Positions 1 through 12,585 of a stretch of 64,000 nucleotides of DNA are shown piece by piece. Below the pieces are notes generated by a model, which had not been told where the DNA came from, did no database searches, and worked only from the letters and a program-made list of their open reading frames with translations. Source of the DNA: Volvox africanus (Eukaryota; Chlorophyta; Chlorophyceae; Chlamydomonadales; Volvocaceae); contig BSDZ01000027.1 in NCBI GenBank assembly GCA_030268105.1, forward strand, positions 623,001-687,000, read 5' to 3'. A program made the translations under genes and the position numbers. Each line of letters begins with the position of its first letter. Position 1 is the first letter of the stretch.

Positions 1-812
1 GCACCTGCGCTCGGGGCTCATAACCTTAGAGTCAGCAAAGCGCCCGGCCCCTCCCTGGGCCGTATTACTTGCTCTGTCTGTATATGAGTGTTGCTAACTC
101 TTAACACGTCGGCGTTGATTTGATCGGGGTTGATTTGGTACATAGGAGCTCCATTTTACAGGACTATGTATGACTTTGATTATGTGGACAAGTCTACAGC
201 AGTACGGCGTACAATGACAAAGCCATGTAAAAGCAAAATGGCTATTGCCAGAGGTACAAATGGCATAGGCCATGCACAGAGACATATTGGCAAAGTTCTG
301 TAACCCTGTAAGCTAATTTTTTCTTAGCTTCGTTAATATTCTCACTGATTAAAACTTCAAATGCTTGTTCTTCTGATTCTGAAAACTCACATTGCCATAA
401 ATGAATTTTCTGGTCATAACCACGCTGAGTGCAGAGAATATAGTAAAAGTTATTAAAAACGATCTGGCAACAGGAAAAAGCAATACATTATAAGGAACTG
501 AACGTACCTGAGCAGGCGTGCAAAAAGTTACCGAGAATCTTGGTCTTGGCGTAGAAGATAAAAATGCGGATGGGGAGGGGCTTTTAGAAGTTTTAAAATG
601 GATGGCATGACGTGGCTGTGGGGAGTCGTCGTCCATGGATCTGAATGCCTGACTTTGAAAAAATTAGATCATTAATTGTACCGCTGCGGCGAGGTGTTTT
701 GCATGGCCTAGATCTCCACCAAGATCTACCAGCCATCATCAGCCTCCCCGGGCGCCAGCTGTCTGCGCTGTTTGTCCCTAAGCCCTCCCATCCCCCTCAT
801 CCTCGCCTGCAG
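1..812. other. Left-edge region, possible cyclase intron, no exon recognised
   Basis: This stretch precedes the first recognisable cyclase exon. That exon starts in phase 0 at 813, so earlier exons must exist, but I could not find one here and they may lie outside the window. The only structured element is the dispersed repeat at 30-95. The open frames at 94-285 and 349-636 on the minus strand show no family motif. Confidence 0.4.
30..95 (+). repeat. Dispersed short repeat, copy A
   Basis: This 66-bp segment matches the reverse complement of 38614-38685. The first 46 bases are nearly identical, followed by a short variable stretch and then a shared GTATATGAGTGTTGCT. It holds the GC-rich core GCGCCCGGCCCCTC. 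No ORF or target-site duplication could be recognised. It may be a fragment of a transposable element or a MITE-like sequence. Confidence 0.65.
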
Positions 813-3618
813 GTCACAATCCTCTTTGCTGACATTGTCGGTAAGTCGTGGGCCCTTTTTCCCTCTCTTTCCTTCCCTCTTCTGTTCTTTAATACGATAG
901 TAGCTCGGGACATGTCAGCTCGCGGTGCGCCGCGTCAGCTCGTTGGATTTGGTGTGACAGCAGGAGATAACACCGACTGCAGCATCGCTTCATTTGTCAA
1001 AGCGCATGGTGGGGCGGGTCTGTTTCCTGTCCAAGTGAGGGCGCGGCCGATTCAAGTCCCTGGAAAACTGTATCTGCACGCACACGCGCACAGTTGAGAC
1101 GCGCTTCAACACCTGTCGCACATTCGGTCCGCTGCCACTCCGGCTCCACAGGGTTCACGAGTATGTGCAAGGAGGTGCCCTCCAAGGCGGTGATGAAGTT
1201 CCTCAACGACCTGTACACACGTTTCGGTAAGGGACACTCAGTAAGGAGAGGGACAGACAGAAGGGGTGTGGGATAAGGCATGCGGGACGATGCATACGGT
1301 TGACTCCCAAGTGACTACCACACACCGGCCCATAGCCCGTTGGCGACCCACCGCCCTTGGCCAACGGGATTCGTATAACTTATGACAAACCTTGCAGGCA
1401 AAGGGCTACCGCTGCTACGCCCTAAAAGCTCTATATTCTGCCGGGGCCATGCAGCCACGTGCCCAAGGGCCAACAGGCGTTTTGGGGTTCGGCAGATACT
1501 GCTGCGCGGGCGCATTCGGGACCCCATTATCCCAGGGGCTGCTCCATCCTTTGCTATTGCTGCGTAGCTGGGTCCGGCCGGTCTTGTTGGTGTCCGTCGT
1601 GAGTACTCTTGCGGCTGCTTGCGATTTCAGCTTGTGACTGCTGCAAAGCCCGTTGCCGGCTCACGCTGCTGCTAATGTCCGCCTGCCCTTGCCCCTGCCT
1701 GCTGCTGCTGCAGACACTCTGCTTGACATCTACGGCGTGTACAAGGTGTGTGCCGCAGGCGGATACTAGAGCACGTCACGTGTACGAGCACGTTAAAACT
1801 GTGTCATGAATTTTAAGAAACCAAACAGTGCGCGTATGGCTTTGCCTATGGTTCTGCACGCTTTGGTGTCGGTATGCCTCACCGTGGGAATCAATCCCAT
1901 CTGGTGTGCACTTTACACATGGTCCTTTGACAAAACTGAGCTGAGCAGTTTTACCCCCCCCCCTTCCCTTCTCCTGTTGTTTGCCCACTTCTCTGTCATG
2001 AGGTTACAGGTTGAAACGATAGGAGGTGCGGTGGGAGGAGGGGGGTTGTTTCAACAGGGTGGCGCCGTAGAGTGCTAACTAGAAACCCTAGGGGCCTACT
2101 AACTGGAGGTTCGTTTTGTACATCCTGAAAATATCCGATTTCTACACCCGCGTGCGAACTCGGTTGCACACTCTCGCGCCTCTCCCTCCTCCTTTTGCCT
2201 TTCTCCTTCTCATCGTCCTCTTGTTAAATACCCTCGATGCGACCCAGACTGCTCGTCGCCGATATGTTGACGGTACCTTTCTCTGCACTTACTATACCGG
2301 GTCCATTGTTTATTTGCCATGTGCCCCCTCTACCCTCGTCACCCCGATCAGACTGTTACATGGTTGCGGGCGGTCTTATCAGCAAGGACGCTGACGGGTT
2401 CTCAGCCGTCCGTAAAGACTCCTGCGACAACCTACAAGCCTGGAGGGTCCTTTCCTTTGCCAAGGTGCGGCCTTCATTGTACGGTCCTTGGGCCATGACG
2501 TAATATAACACGACATATAAGATACATCCATGCCCCTTTGATGGCTCGTTCCGCTTGGCTTGCACGGAGCTTCCATATGACTCTTTCCTAGGCTGCTTTC
2601 ATATCCATTTATATATTCATCATGATTAAACGGTGTGTTATTCACGGCTCGCATGGCGCTTCCGCGTAGGCTATGCTGCGGGACGCCCAGAAGGTTTTGC
2701 TACCCACTACCCACGAGCCGGTCAAGTTACGGGTGAGCGAAGCGGTTCGAGGAGAGCACCCGCAGAGCAGCGATGCCGCTCTGTTTGCTTTCATGTTTCA
2801 TCCATGAGGCCACCTGCTTTCCTCCCCCATCCTCGGCCATTCCGACTCGCAGGTCGGCATTCACACGGGTCCCGTGGTAAGCGGCGTGGTAGGCACCCGT
2901 ATGCCCCGGTTTTGTTTGTTCGGGGACACCATTAACACGGCCTCCCGGATGGAGAGCACGTGCCCGTACGGCAGAATCCAAGTATCGGCCGCCACGCATG
3001 CGCTGGTGCCCGATGAGGAGTGGGAGCCCACGGGCGGTGTCCAGGTGGGCTGTTGGGACCCGTGTCGGTGTGCGGTTCTAATTTGCGGGGACCACATGCG
3101 CCTGGCTTGCGGTTCTTTTGCTGAAAAGAGATCAATACCAGCCGTTAAAGTGATGGCAGAGATCATCAAACATCCCTCTGCTGTTATCGTGCTTGCAGGT
3201 CAAGGGAAAGGGCATGATGGAAACATACCTCCTTAAGCAAACCAGCAGCGTTGCGCTGCCCAGCAACCTGGCCTCTGCTTCCATGAGTACTCCTGGTCCT
3301 CCTGAACCCTTGGCCACAACAGCACACGGGTCAAACAATTTGTCGCGCCTCGGCGTCCGGCCCCCAGCTACAGCCTCCGCGATCGCTAGCGGCGGTAGCG
3401 CTGGCACTGTCGGTGGGAGCACCGAGGTCAACGCCACCGTCGCTCATGGGGTGATATCGGCGGTGTCGCAAAAGATCCCCCTTGTGGGTGCAGGCGCGTC
3501 CATCAGCTCATCTACTGGTCCTTCGCGCAGTGGCATGGCCGATGCGCCACGGGATACGTCGCAGTTGGAGAACAGCAGCGGAAAGAACACATCCCTCCTT
3601 TTTAATACGGTTTGGTGA
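813..3618 (+). CDS. Class III guanylate cyclase catalytic domain, 3' part of gene
   Basis: Makes a cyclic nucleotide from NTP, probably cGMP. Exons: 813-840, 1152-1226, 1714-1745, 2010-2025, 2352-2464, 2670-2732, 2853-3044, 3199-3618; phases close and give 312 residues with a stop. The order [54 protein letters not shown] is the full catalytic core. Both metal-binding Asp (FADIV, LFGDT) and the transition-state Asn/Arg (NTASR) are present. The base-specifying pair is Glu (VETIGD) and Cys (RFCLFG), as in guanylate rather than adenylate cyclases. A Ser/Ala/Gly-rich tail of about 125 residues follows. The 5' exons, where PAS or membrane segments often sit in algal cyclases, are missing. A TGTAA word at 4676-4680 may be the polyadenylation signal. 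Confidence 0.88.
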
Positions 3619-4548
3619 AGTGAAGTCCATCTGTCGGTCGGCCGGTCGGTCTGGCTCGCAGTGTGTGTATGTGTGCGCTGTCAGAGCGTGAAGAGTGGAC
3701 ACGGGTGGCGGGTATGACTAACATATCTATTGCCTGGCCGTGCCTGTGTTGCGATGTCTGTGCGTGTGCTGCATTTATGTGTGTGTGTGTGTGTACATAT
3801 TCCCGGTTAGTGCGCCATGGCGCACACTGGACTCCGGTCCAGGAATATGTGGGAAAATACGGATGGGCAAAGAGAGCGGCTTGGCGGCCGCGGGCATGAT
3901 GCCCTAGTGTGCCTTAGTTGCTTGGTAATTTATGGCCCCTATGAACGATGGCCCCTATACTACACAGAAACGAGAGTGCAGACGAAGCGAGGGTATTATT
4001 GATGTCGGCTTGGGGCCGTGTGCGCATTTGATCACCTGGGTCACCTAGGTCACTGTCACTTTCTCTCCCTAAGCCGTCCCGATCCTACACGGTTTCTAGA
4101 CGTGCGCTGGGGCCTGCCACTCTAAGCATACAACTGAGCTTTCATCTGCAAAGGCGCTTTACCGGATGTTGATAGAATGCAACCATCCCGGTTAATACTG
4201 CGTTACCTGACCAACGAACCAACCAACCAACCAACGCCTGTTGTGGCATCTGAGACTCACCTTAGCATGACACTCTATTCGAGACGAATTGAAGGTATCG
4301 GCACGTGCTGCAATATCGTCTGGTTTAGGTTTGGCTGATTGGGAAGGAGTTGCTGAGACGCTTTTGGCGGGATGAAACGGATGATGTGCATGAGATCCAG
4401 AGAGTGGTATGTGTGCATGTGTACGTATGTGTGTTTTATCATTAGAGAGAATATATTATATGTCCGTTCTGAAGATCAGGGATAATCGTTCGGGTGGAAA
4501 TGCTCAGGGGTGCGCTGCTGCGGTCGCCTGACGGCAGCACCAGCAGCG

Positions 4549-4633
4549 GCTGGCGGCTCGCGGCTGGCGGCTGGCGGCTCGCGGCTGGCGGCTGGCGGCT
4601 CGCGGCTGGCGGCTCGCGGCTGGCGCTGGCGGT
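4549..4633 (+). repeat. GC-rich minisatellite
   Basis: Tandem, imperfect units built from GGCGGCTCGCGGCT and GGCGGCT, about four to five periods of near 21 bp. It stays open in several frames and so creates spurious Gly/Ala/Arg or Ser/Arg/Pro repeat ORFs on both strands. Confidence 0.85.
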
Positions 4634-5260
4634 CGATGCACACCATATGAAGCTCTCGCTGTTCATCGCCACAGATGTAATAGAGGAGGCGGAGGAAAGC
4701 GTAACACCAGCTCACCGCGGCATTTCCATTAGTTGTTCTGCAGTGACTTGTGCTCTTCATTTTCCTGTGATGATCATCTACCCTTCATAGTACTAAGCTG
4801 CTCGAAGAGAAGGGCGAGCACGGCAAGCGTGCCGTTGGAGGAGGTGCGTGTTGGCCCTCCTGTCGGTGTCGTCTCTCGCCGCTGCTGCGGGTCAGATGGT
4901 GTGTAGATGTGTACGTCTCGAATAGGAGGCTTGTGGACCAGCAGGACTTCGTTCATGGAACTTGGCGCTCGGTGGGAACCGACCCGTTTGGTGGGATCTT
5001 TCGCAGGCCCAGATGTACGCAGAGGAGGCTTTTTGTGTTATATGTTTGTGTGTGTGATGTTCGACGCTTACCTTTAATTGCATACCAAAGCATGATTGTT
5101 GTCTTGGGGCGCTTCGGGCCGCACTGGCGCGCGCCGGAATGAGACGGGGTACGCTGGGATGGGGGGCGTACGTGGGGAGGGCGCGGCTGCCGCGTGCGGG
5201 GGTGTTGGTCCGTATGCGGGGGAAGGGTTGCGGGGGCAACATGCGGGTTAAGGGGGCGGC

Positions 5261-5409
5261 GGCGGCGTGCGTGGGAAGGGGGTGCGGGCGAGGAGTGATG
5301 CAATGGGGCGGGGGCGCTGTTTTCCCCCTCCCCATGCCGCTTCCGACCCCTTCCCCCACACACACCGCCCCCATACCCCGCACGCTACCCCCTGCCCACG
5401 CACGCCGCC
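5261..5409. repeat. Inverted repeat at a G-rich/C-rich strand switch
   Basis: The arm at 5261-5283 and the reverse complement of 5387-5409 match at 22 of 23 bases. The DNA from about 5140 to 5315 is strongly G-rich on the plus strand, and from about 5325 to 5500 strongly C-rich. A perfect small hairpin, GTTGC-GGGG-GCAAC, lies just upstream near 5228. Confidence 0.7.
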
Positions 5410-8400
5410 CTGTTCCCTCGCAGGCCGCCCCTTTCCCCCGTCATCCCCACCCCATTCCCCGCCCCCTCGCCCGTCCCCGTCCCTCTCCCCGTCCTTCGGA
5501 GTGTGAATGTGGGGGCTAGTGGCTTGGCGTATGGACGAAGATGTACGACCTTATACCAGGAAGGGGTTTCAGTTCTGTGGCAGCTCAGCTGTTGGGGGTG
5601 GGTACTCCGGTGGTGGCTCCGTACACCGTTCTCCGGACTCTGTTGTTCTCCGGGCACCGAGGACCCGGGACCGGGGCCTTCTCATTGCAGGGGCCGGTTG
5701 GGGTCGAAAGGGCCGAGCGATTCTGGCCATTCTGTTTTTTAAAGTTCCTGACGTTCCTTTCGCTGCGATGCAATGTAGTTTGAATATATGCAGCTGGTTG
5801 TTTTGTGGCGTGAAGTTTATACTTAATCCGCTCTTCGTGAGGGTTGGGTGCCGGTGACGGGGTTGATGAGAGAGTTTGTGCGTCCCACGTCTCTTCCTGC
5901 AGGATGGCGCGCAATTAGCGGCAGCGAGCAAAGGAAGGAGGGGAAGCGAGGGGAGGGGAGGGGAGGGGAGGGGGAGACCTAGTCGCTTCGGATATTTGCA
6001 TATCACAATTTGCGCATCCATGACCCGCATAGCGCCCGATACTACCTGAACTGCTAATCCGTGGAGCTGCCATAATCCGTGGACCCGTCAAGGCGCAGTC
6101 GTACTTGACCGAAAATAATACGAAACAGATTGCCGCACATACACACAGATTGCCGCACTTCGCACCAACGCACTAATGCCTCTTTGCATGACGTGCGACG
6201 AAGGAGGAGGGAGGAGGGAGGAGGTTATCCTGTCTAAGCACGTTGTGGTGCAGTACACGGGTAGCTGTAGCTGTAGCTGTTATGCTGCGCTTCGTCGAGC
6301 GTCTCTGAGTGCCTGTTGTGGCATGATAACAACGGATCGCAGGACGGACGGACGGACGGACGTGCATTTCGTTCCCTGGAGGCGCTGGTGCAGGTGGTGG
6401 CCGTAATGAGCTGGTGTTTTGGTTACTGAAGGCCGCATGCTGCTGCTAATGATGCGTGGATCATTAGTGTATATATAAGGTTCACTGGGACGCGTTCAGG
6501 GGACCGACCCAACCGCGTTAAGACCATCGCAATTTGATACGCTTGTATTTTTGCGCCTTGCTGCCGCTGACGACCTTTCTGATGCCCTCATGAGCCCAGT
6601 CTTGCTGAATGTTGGTGAAGCAGCGGGGACAGGGTTGGTACAGTAGGGTTGCAGTCTGTCTGCAGGACTCAAGCGCACAGGTGTGCGTAAATGCGCTGTG
6701 TCCTATTGGTCATGGGATTGTGCGCAAACGTTTCCGCTGGCACGGCTCATTATGAATGTGTCATTCATTACGAGTTTAATTTCAGGAGTCGTCAGAGCGC
6801 CCGTCCGGCCCTCGGCGCTGGTTTGTCAGCAGCTGATCAGTCAGCCAGCCGACACACGGTTCACGATAGCTGGTGGATACCTTAGGTTTTTATGCCCCTG
6901 GCTGAGGACATGGAGATGTGGGTTCCTTGTGTCCTGTCGACAGGTGGTTTGCTTATGACGGGGAATAGGTGGTCAGTCGTGCATTGAGTGTTGTCGTGTT
7001 GAGGGGCAGAGAGGTAATGCAACGGACCCATTCATGGGGGAACCCTGTGGGAGGTTGGAGGGTATGTGAAGGCAGCGCCATGCTGTTCGCCGTCGCACTT
7101 CGACGCATGTGTTTTACTCTTGTACTGTGTCTGTCTGTCTGTCTGTCAACATGGGGCTGCGAAGGAAGCGGTGATGGTGGTGGTGGTGATGTTGGCGGTG
7201 ATGTTGGCGGTGATGGGCCGCAAGTGAGCTCCTTCCACATCCACGTCCGTGTGTTAGCCTTCTGCTGGCCTTGCCGACCTCCGGGCTTCGTTATCGCCAT
7301 GGCCGTATTTCCAGGGAGGTAGGGCATTGCCCTCATGAGGCATGGACGTGTACGCACATCGTCATGGTGGTTGGGGTGTCATTTGTTCAAAGCCCTGTGC
7401 CCGTGTGGAGGGCAAAGGCTTCCCGTCTGCTAGACGGGCCAATGGGTCGCTCACCAGAACAAGGGGGCTGAGGAGGCTCAGGAGGCCCTTAGTTGTAGAC
7501 AAGGCGCGCGTGCAGTGCTCGATTGAGGCAGTGTGGCTATTAATGAAAAGTTTCTGGTCAGATGTTCTGAGCGTCGAGGAGCACGTGTGGATGGGGGAAT
7601 GGGGATTGGCAGGAGTGTTTGCGCGGGACGGCGCCCACAGGCGGTCATGACCGCCCCAATATATATACTTCGCGGCATCATATTGCAACGTATATTCAGA
7701 GCAGTTGCGGGCGGCTTGCAGCGGGTGACAGCGCGCTTCCTACAACACAATGTCCCATCTTCAAATAATGCTGGCAGGATATGATGGTACGACATTATTG
7801 CTGTCAGTCAGCTACTTATCGTACAAGGATTGCAGCCGCTGCGTCCGTTGGAGTACGCCTTGAAGAACTTAAAGGCCCGAGGGGAGGCACGAACCTGGGT
7901 GAGGCCCCCCGATAGTTTCGAAGCTTCCTGTCTCTGTCTCCTAGTGGCACCGCGCTGAGGTGTTCACGTCTATAAGGAACGGTCTTTCATTTCACTGCGT
8001 GAATGGATAACCGGCCGGTAGCTGGAAAAAGCACAGAGAAATGACCGTGTGTGCACAATGTATGGGTGTACGGTTCTTCCTAATGGTCGCCAGCTGGGCG
8101 AGGGTGGTTTCGGCCCGGGACTTCTGGATTGCGGTGTCCGCACACCATCGAACTAGATGAGGAAATGGAAGGCGTGTGAGAAACCCAGCAACGCATGGAT
8201 GAAGGTACGGCAAGTGTGCGCGTATGTTTGGGTTCGTCTGTTGTGAACCTCTTGGAGATCTCTGGCTTTATGTTGCCGTGACCCACCTGATCATGGGGAG
8301 CATAACTGGCCGGCTGCTTTCCGAGCGTGTGCTAGGAATGTTCTCACTCGCCGGGGCTCCACTCCTTTTTTGGGTGAGAATTTGGCTGTCCGCCGCGCCG

Positions 8401-9104
8401 TTCATGCGTTCGGTACTTTTGAGGATTCTTTTTACTTGGGAACTCAACTCAGCAGTAACACCTTTGTGGCGCCTGTCGCCCTGGATAATTTGATTATGCA
8501 CGTAGACCTTTATGAACATATCTGTACGAGCACATGCACAGGCCTGTACGAGCGCATGTATTGGCAGGGTACATACGACTTCATTCCAGGACGATATGGA
8601 GATGAATTGGTTGGGAAAGGGAGAGGGGAGAACTCTGGCGCAGGATTCCACTGCAGACGCAGGATTGTTGATCAGCGTGTGTCCTCCGTGTGGTCCGGGG
8701 CCCAGTGCAGAAGACCTGCGCCCAGTATCCCATTACAGCGGAATGAATACCATCTTCCTTCGCAGTCCCATGTGTTTCTTGTCGGGTATCAAGCCGGTTG
8801 TAGCCAAGTTAGCTCCTATCTCGGAGATGCAAATTGCCGCACTTTCATTCGTTATGTTTTAAGCGAGCAAGAGTTAAAACTATATTTGCATCCAAGATGC
8901 CATCCGCTACTTTTTTTCTTTTTATGTCAATAGTTTTATGTCAAGAGGCCCTCGCGCCAAGACCATAACAACCAACCACAAAGAAACAACGAAAACACAA
9001 ATAATAAGACAAGAGAAAGTCCATTATACTTTGATTTTTTAAAGTTGATTTCAGATGTTATTAGCTGGCCATGGTTGGCTGCTACATCCCGCTGTGCAAC
9101 ATTC

Positions 9105-12100
9105 TTAAAGGCCAGGTATCAGTTCCTCAAGGCTGCTCGCAGTGATTTTAGGCAGGGAGATATTGCCGTAACGGCCGTTGATCCAACGAACAACGGTCTG
9201 CTTCCCCACAGCCACTTCCGGGTCCTCACGGGCTTCCCGGATCCATTCGTACGCCTGCCGGTGCAGCTGAATCCGTTTGACCATCTCCAACACGGTGGAA
9301 TTGACCTGCGGGGTTTCACAGCGGCTGCCGTCGATTGCTTATGAGGCTATCCCTCCCCTCCCCTCCCCTCCCCTCCCCTCCCCAGTATTGTGCTCTCATC
9401 CGCCCGTCCCACCCTATCCTGACCTCTTCTCTCGTTCTCTCGATACCGCGGCAAAGCCCGCAGGTCCAGTGCCCCCATAACAAGCAACATCTCCAATAAC
9501 ATAACCGACATGAGGTGGGCTGGGCTCTGAACCGCCTCACCTGCCGGTTTTGAGCTCGCACGTGCAGGCTGACGACGTTTTCTAGCAGCCAGACACACGA
9601 ATGGTCACACGGCTTGGAACGGGGAATATCTCGCCAGCGCCGCAGCAGCATGGACACGGGGTCGGACAAGGCCGCTATCTGCGCCAGCTGCTGGTTGCTA
9701 TCAATGAAGCGACAGTATTTTTCATAGCTTCCAGCACCGTACTGCAGTGCCGTACCCGGGTCGGTGAAGCCAATGCCCATTCGGAACCACATTGTCCTGT
9801 AGGAGAGATTCGGAGGGGCCGCCATTCCATTCATCGACCAATCGCCTTACCCCGCCCCCCTAGCCCGGCTCACCCTAGCAACTCCCACGCGGCGGATCTC
9901 TCACCGGCCCAAAAGGCAGTCCCCACCACCACAGCCTCGCTGCGTCTTAATGTAGCGAATGGCCTCTTCTGGGTCAATCATCCGCATAAGGCCCACCGAC
10001 ATGATGATGCCCGAACCGCCATGTCCAGCCACGCTCAAAAGACAACTGGGTGCGGGGGCGCCATGCAGCCTGTGTTGTAGTACGACAATCGTAGCCGCAA
10101 GGAAATAGCGCACCGATGCCCCATCACCGCCGACGTAGGCGCAGGGATGTGGACGGGAGGGCGGAAAGAGGGAATGTAAGGCACAGGTCAGTCCAGGGAA
10201 ATCAATACCTTACCTCTTCATTGAGGGACGACACATCTCTCCTTCCTTTGCGCACCTGCTATCATGACGTGCACAGAATGGGTACGGCAGCTGCAGCGCC
10301 GCACGTTCCGGATCTTCCGGGCCCCCCAGCTGCCTACCCAGGGCGGCCGACAGCCAGGGAGTGCCGTCCATGAAACCCTGGGCTACGGGCCTTTTCCGAC
10401 CCCCCTGGAGCCGTCGCAAGGCTGCCAAGCGACGCCGCACCTGCCGCCATCGCCGCTGGTGTTGTTTCTCATCTGCTCCCAGCTGCTGCCCTTGCCCAGG
10501 ATCAGAATGTAAATTATCAAAATCCGAATCAGGATCTGCAAGATCCAGATCGAGATCTGAAACTACCGCCTCATCGTCATCATCGTACCCAGCCATAGCC
10601 GCTCCAATATTTATGTCCACATCTGAATCCAAGTCGGTATCATGTAGAAGCCGCCGCAGCCGCAGCCGCCCGCTGGCCGCCACGTCATCATTCGCCGTAT
10701 CGTCAGAACGGTCCTCTGCGCCAAGGGTCGGCCAATCGGACCTTTCCCGCATCTCCCAATCCATTGACGGCCTATCCCGGAACTCCTCTGGAAACCTGGA
10801 TTTAAGATCCACGTGATGATCCATCCATGCCGCGTAACGGGCTGCCGTACCGCGCATGACGTCATGATTATGCTTGACGGTGGCAGCCGCAGCTGCGGCG
10901 GCACCGCCACCGGCACTGCCAGAGTTCATCACTGTCTGACCAAACTCGGCCTCTAAGGTGGAGATGTGCGATTCATTGCAACGGTAACGTGGGCCGTACG
11001 TGCCACACGCCAGTGCACGTGTGCAAAAAGGGCAGGCCGGGCGAGGCGTGAAGGTGTGGTTCTATAACGAGCGGGCACAGGGGAAGGGGGGAAGGGGGCA
11101 GGTGGGGAAGGTAGCGAGGGAGAGAAGACGAAGTGGCTCAGGTGCTTAAGCCAGGAAGGCTGGAAGCTTTCGCTAGGGACGGTTGAGTTCGTTGAAGAGG
11201 CCAACGTTTATGACGTACCGTTCGAATGGTGGACGTGTTGAAGCCGCACGGTAGGCACCGTGGCGCGCCGGGATTAGTATGTAGAGTGTAAAACCAGATA
11301 TTATCCGTTATAGCGAGGGGCTGCTCGGGGTCAAAATTGGAGAGGAGTTTTAACAACCCTGAGGGCCGTACGGAGTTGAGCGGGAGACGTCGGATGGAAA
11401 GGGAAAGAAGATTTGGTATGTGTTTTACACGATAGTGGGAGGTGAAAGGAGACATGAGAGGACGGGGTTTTGGGTATTCAGTTCTGGTAGTTGGGTGTTT
11501 TGGATACTGGATTCAGGGCTTCGTGGGGCTTTAAGGAGCTGCAGCAATGTGTACAGCGTGGGAAGCTAGGTTATCGCAGGCTTTAGTTACAACGGCAGAT
11601 ACATTGCGATAAAGTACCTGTCATGTAAAAAATTGTGTCGTCGTCGCCGTACAACATCCACTTGTAGGTGTCCCCAAAATGCATGTGTGCAAGGAAGGGC
11701 GTGACGGCGGCACGGGTGTCCCCTAGAGACCACATGGGTTTCGGGTTTTAAGTTTTGGGTCACGGTATTAAGAGGGATTAAGAGGGAAAAGGCCGTGGAA
11801 TCAGAGGTAAGGTAAGTATGTATGTGTGCACGTATGGATGGATGAGGAGCGCCGAGGTTGCAGTCTGTTAATTTGGAAAGTGCCAGTTAGAGCATGTACT
11901 TCCCCATGTACTCGACTTGACTGCATTAGCTTTATTCATACATCGTTTCAACTTTCAAATTGATGGCAAAGCTGCAATTCTCCACACACGGCAAAGCGCC
12001 TATGTGTTGAAAATCAAGCTTCCCTTTTATTCCGTGCCCGCCATCTTTAATCCCGCCTGTCGTTGGAGACCGATAGCCTCTTACCAACGTTCCCTCCCCG

Positions 12101-12585
12101 CCACGTGCCCGCTCCAAGATTGTCATCCTCCCAGTAGCCGTAGGCTTCTCGGCGATTAATTGATTCCGGGTCAATATTAAGGTCGTGGACAAGCCCCGTG
12201 TTGTTGAGAACTGTAAAAGACCTTATACCCTAGTAAATATGCACGTTTGTAATGTAGTGTAAGTCACTGGCTATGATGGACGGGCTCTTGTCAATTCAAA
12301 GATGCAACTCGTGCCTACCTTGGCCCGCCAGAGCCGATTGACTCGTGTCAGAGGCAATCGGTGCACGCAGGTTGGCTGGGATATAACAAAATCTTCCGGA
12401 TTGTATTCAAGCCCGTAAAGCTTGGCGGGCTGGGACTCACGGCACAAGGTAATGAGGAGAAATAGGCCGAACAACAGGTAATTATTTTTCATGCTGTTAT
12501 AATAAAATTTGTTCATCGATGCAACCGTGCTTTTGCCGCGTTCCGCATCGGACCGCCATCGCCGGGGTGGATCGCAGCTGTACAT
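9105..12585 (-). CDS. Fringe-like GT31 glycosyltransferase
   Basis: Predicted type II Golgi glycosyltransferase that adds a sugar from a nucleotide sugar. Exons in coding order: 12319-12585, 12085-12229, 11618-11722, 11219-11358, 10256-11061, 9905-10069, 9541-9796, 9105-9305; 2085 nt, 694 residues, every phase consistent. A membrane anchor (NNYLLFGLFLLITLC) lies at about residues 34-48. The catalytic metal motif is KWMLYGDDDT (near 163-167). It is followed by AITDNIWF, the Cys-rich APRCLPC, and the later motif AGHGGSGIIMSVGL, then GGGDCLLGR. This order matches the Fringe/C1GALT family. A 268-codon exon between the two halves is Asp/Ser-rich and likely disordered. Three Met codons precede the anchor; the first (12585) is assumed. 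Donor and acceptor substrates are not predictable. Confidence 0.88.

Larger units (their letters stand above)
3619..9104. other. 5.5-kb region without a supportable gene
   Basis: It holds the cyclase 3' UTR of unknown length, a GC-rich minisatellite (4549-4633), a G-rich to C-rich inverted repeat (5261-5409), GGGGA and GGAG tracts near 5940 and 6200, and GGT/GAT repeats near 7170. The longest open frame (8370-8933, +) has no recognisable domain or splice context. Confidence 0.5.

Noticed and set aside
5139..5519. Open frame over the G/C-rich inverted repeat
   Set aside because: Arises from the lack of A/T in the stretch, so stop codons are rare in every frame.
8370..8933. 187-codon plus-strand frame
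   Set aside because: No domain, no splice context, ends in a low-complexity hydrophobic run; neighbouring frames are similarly open.
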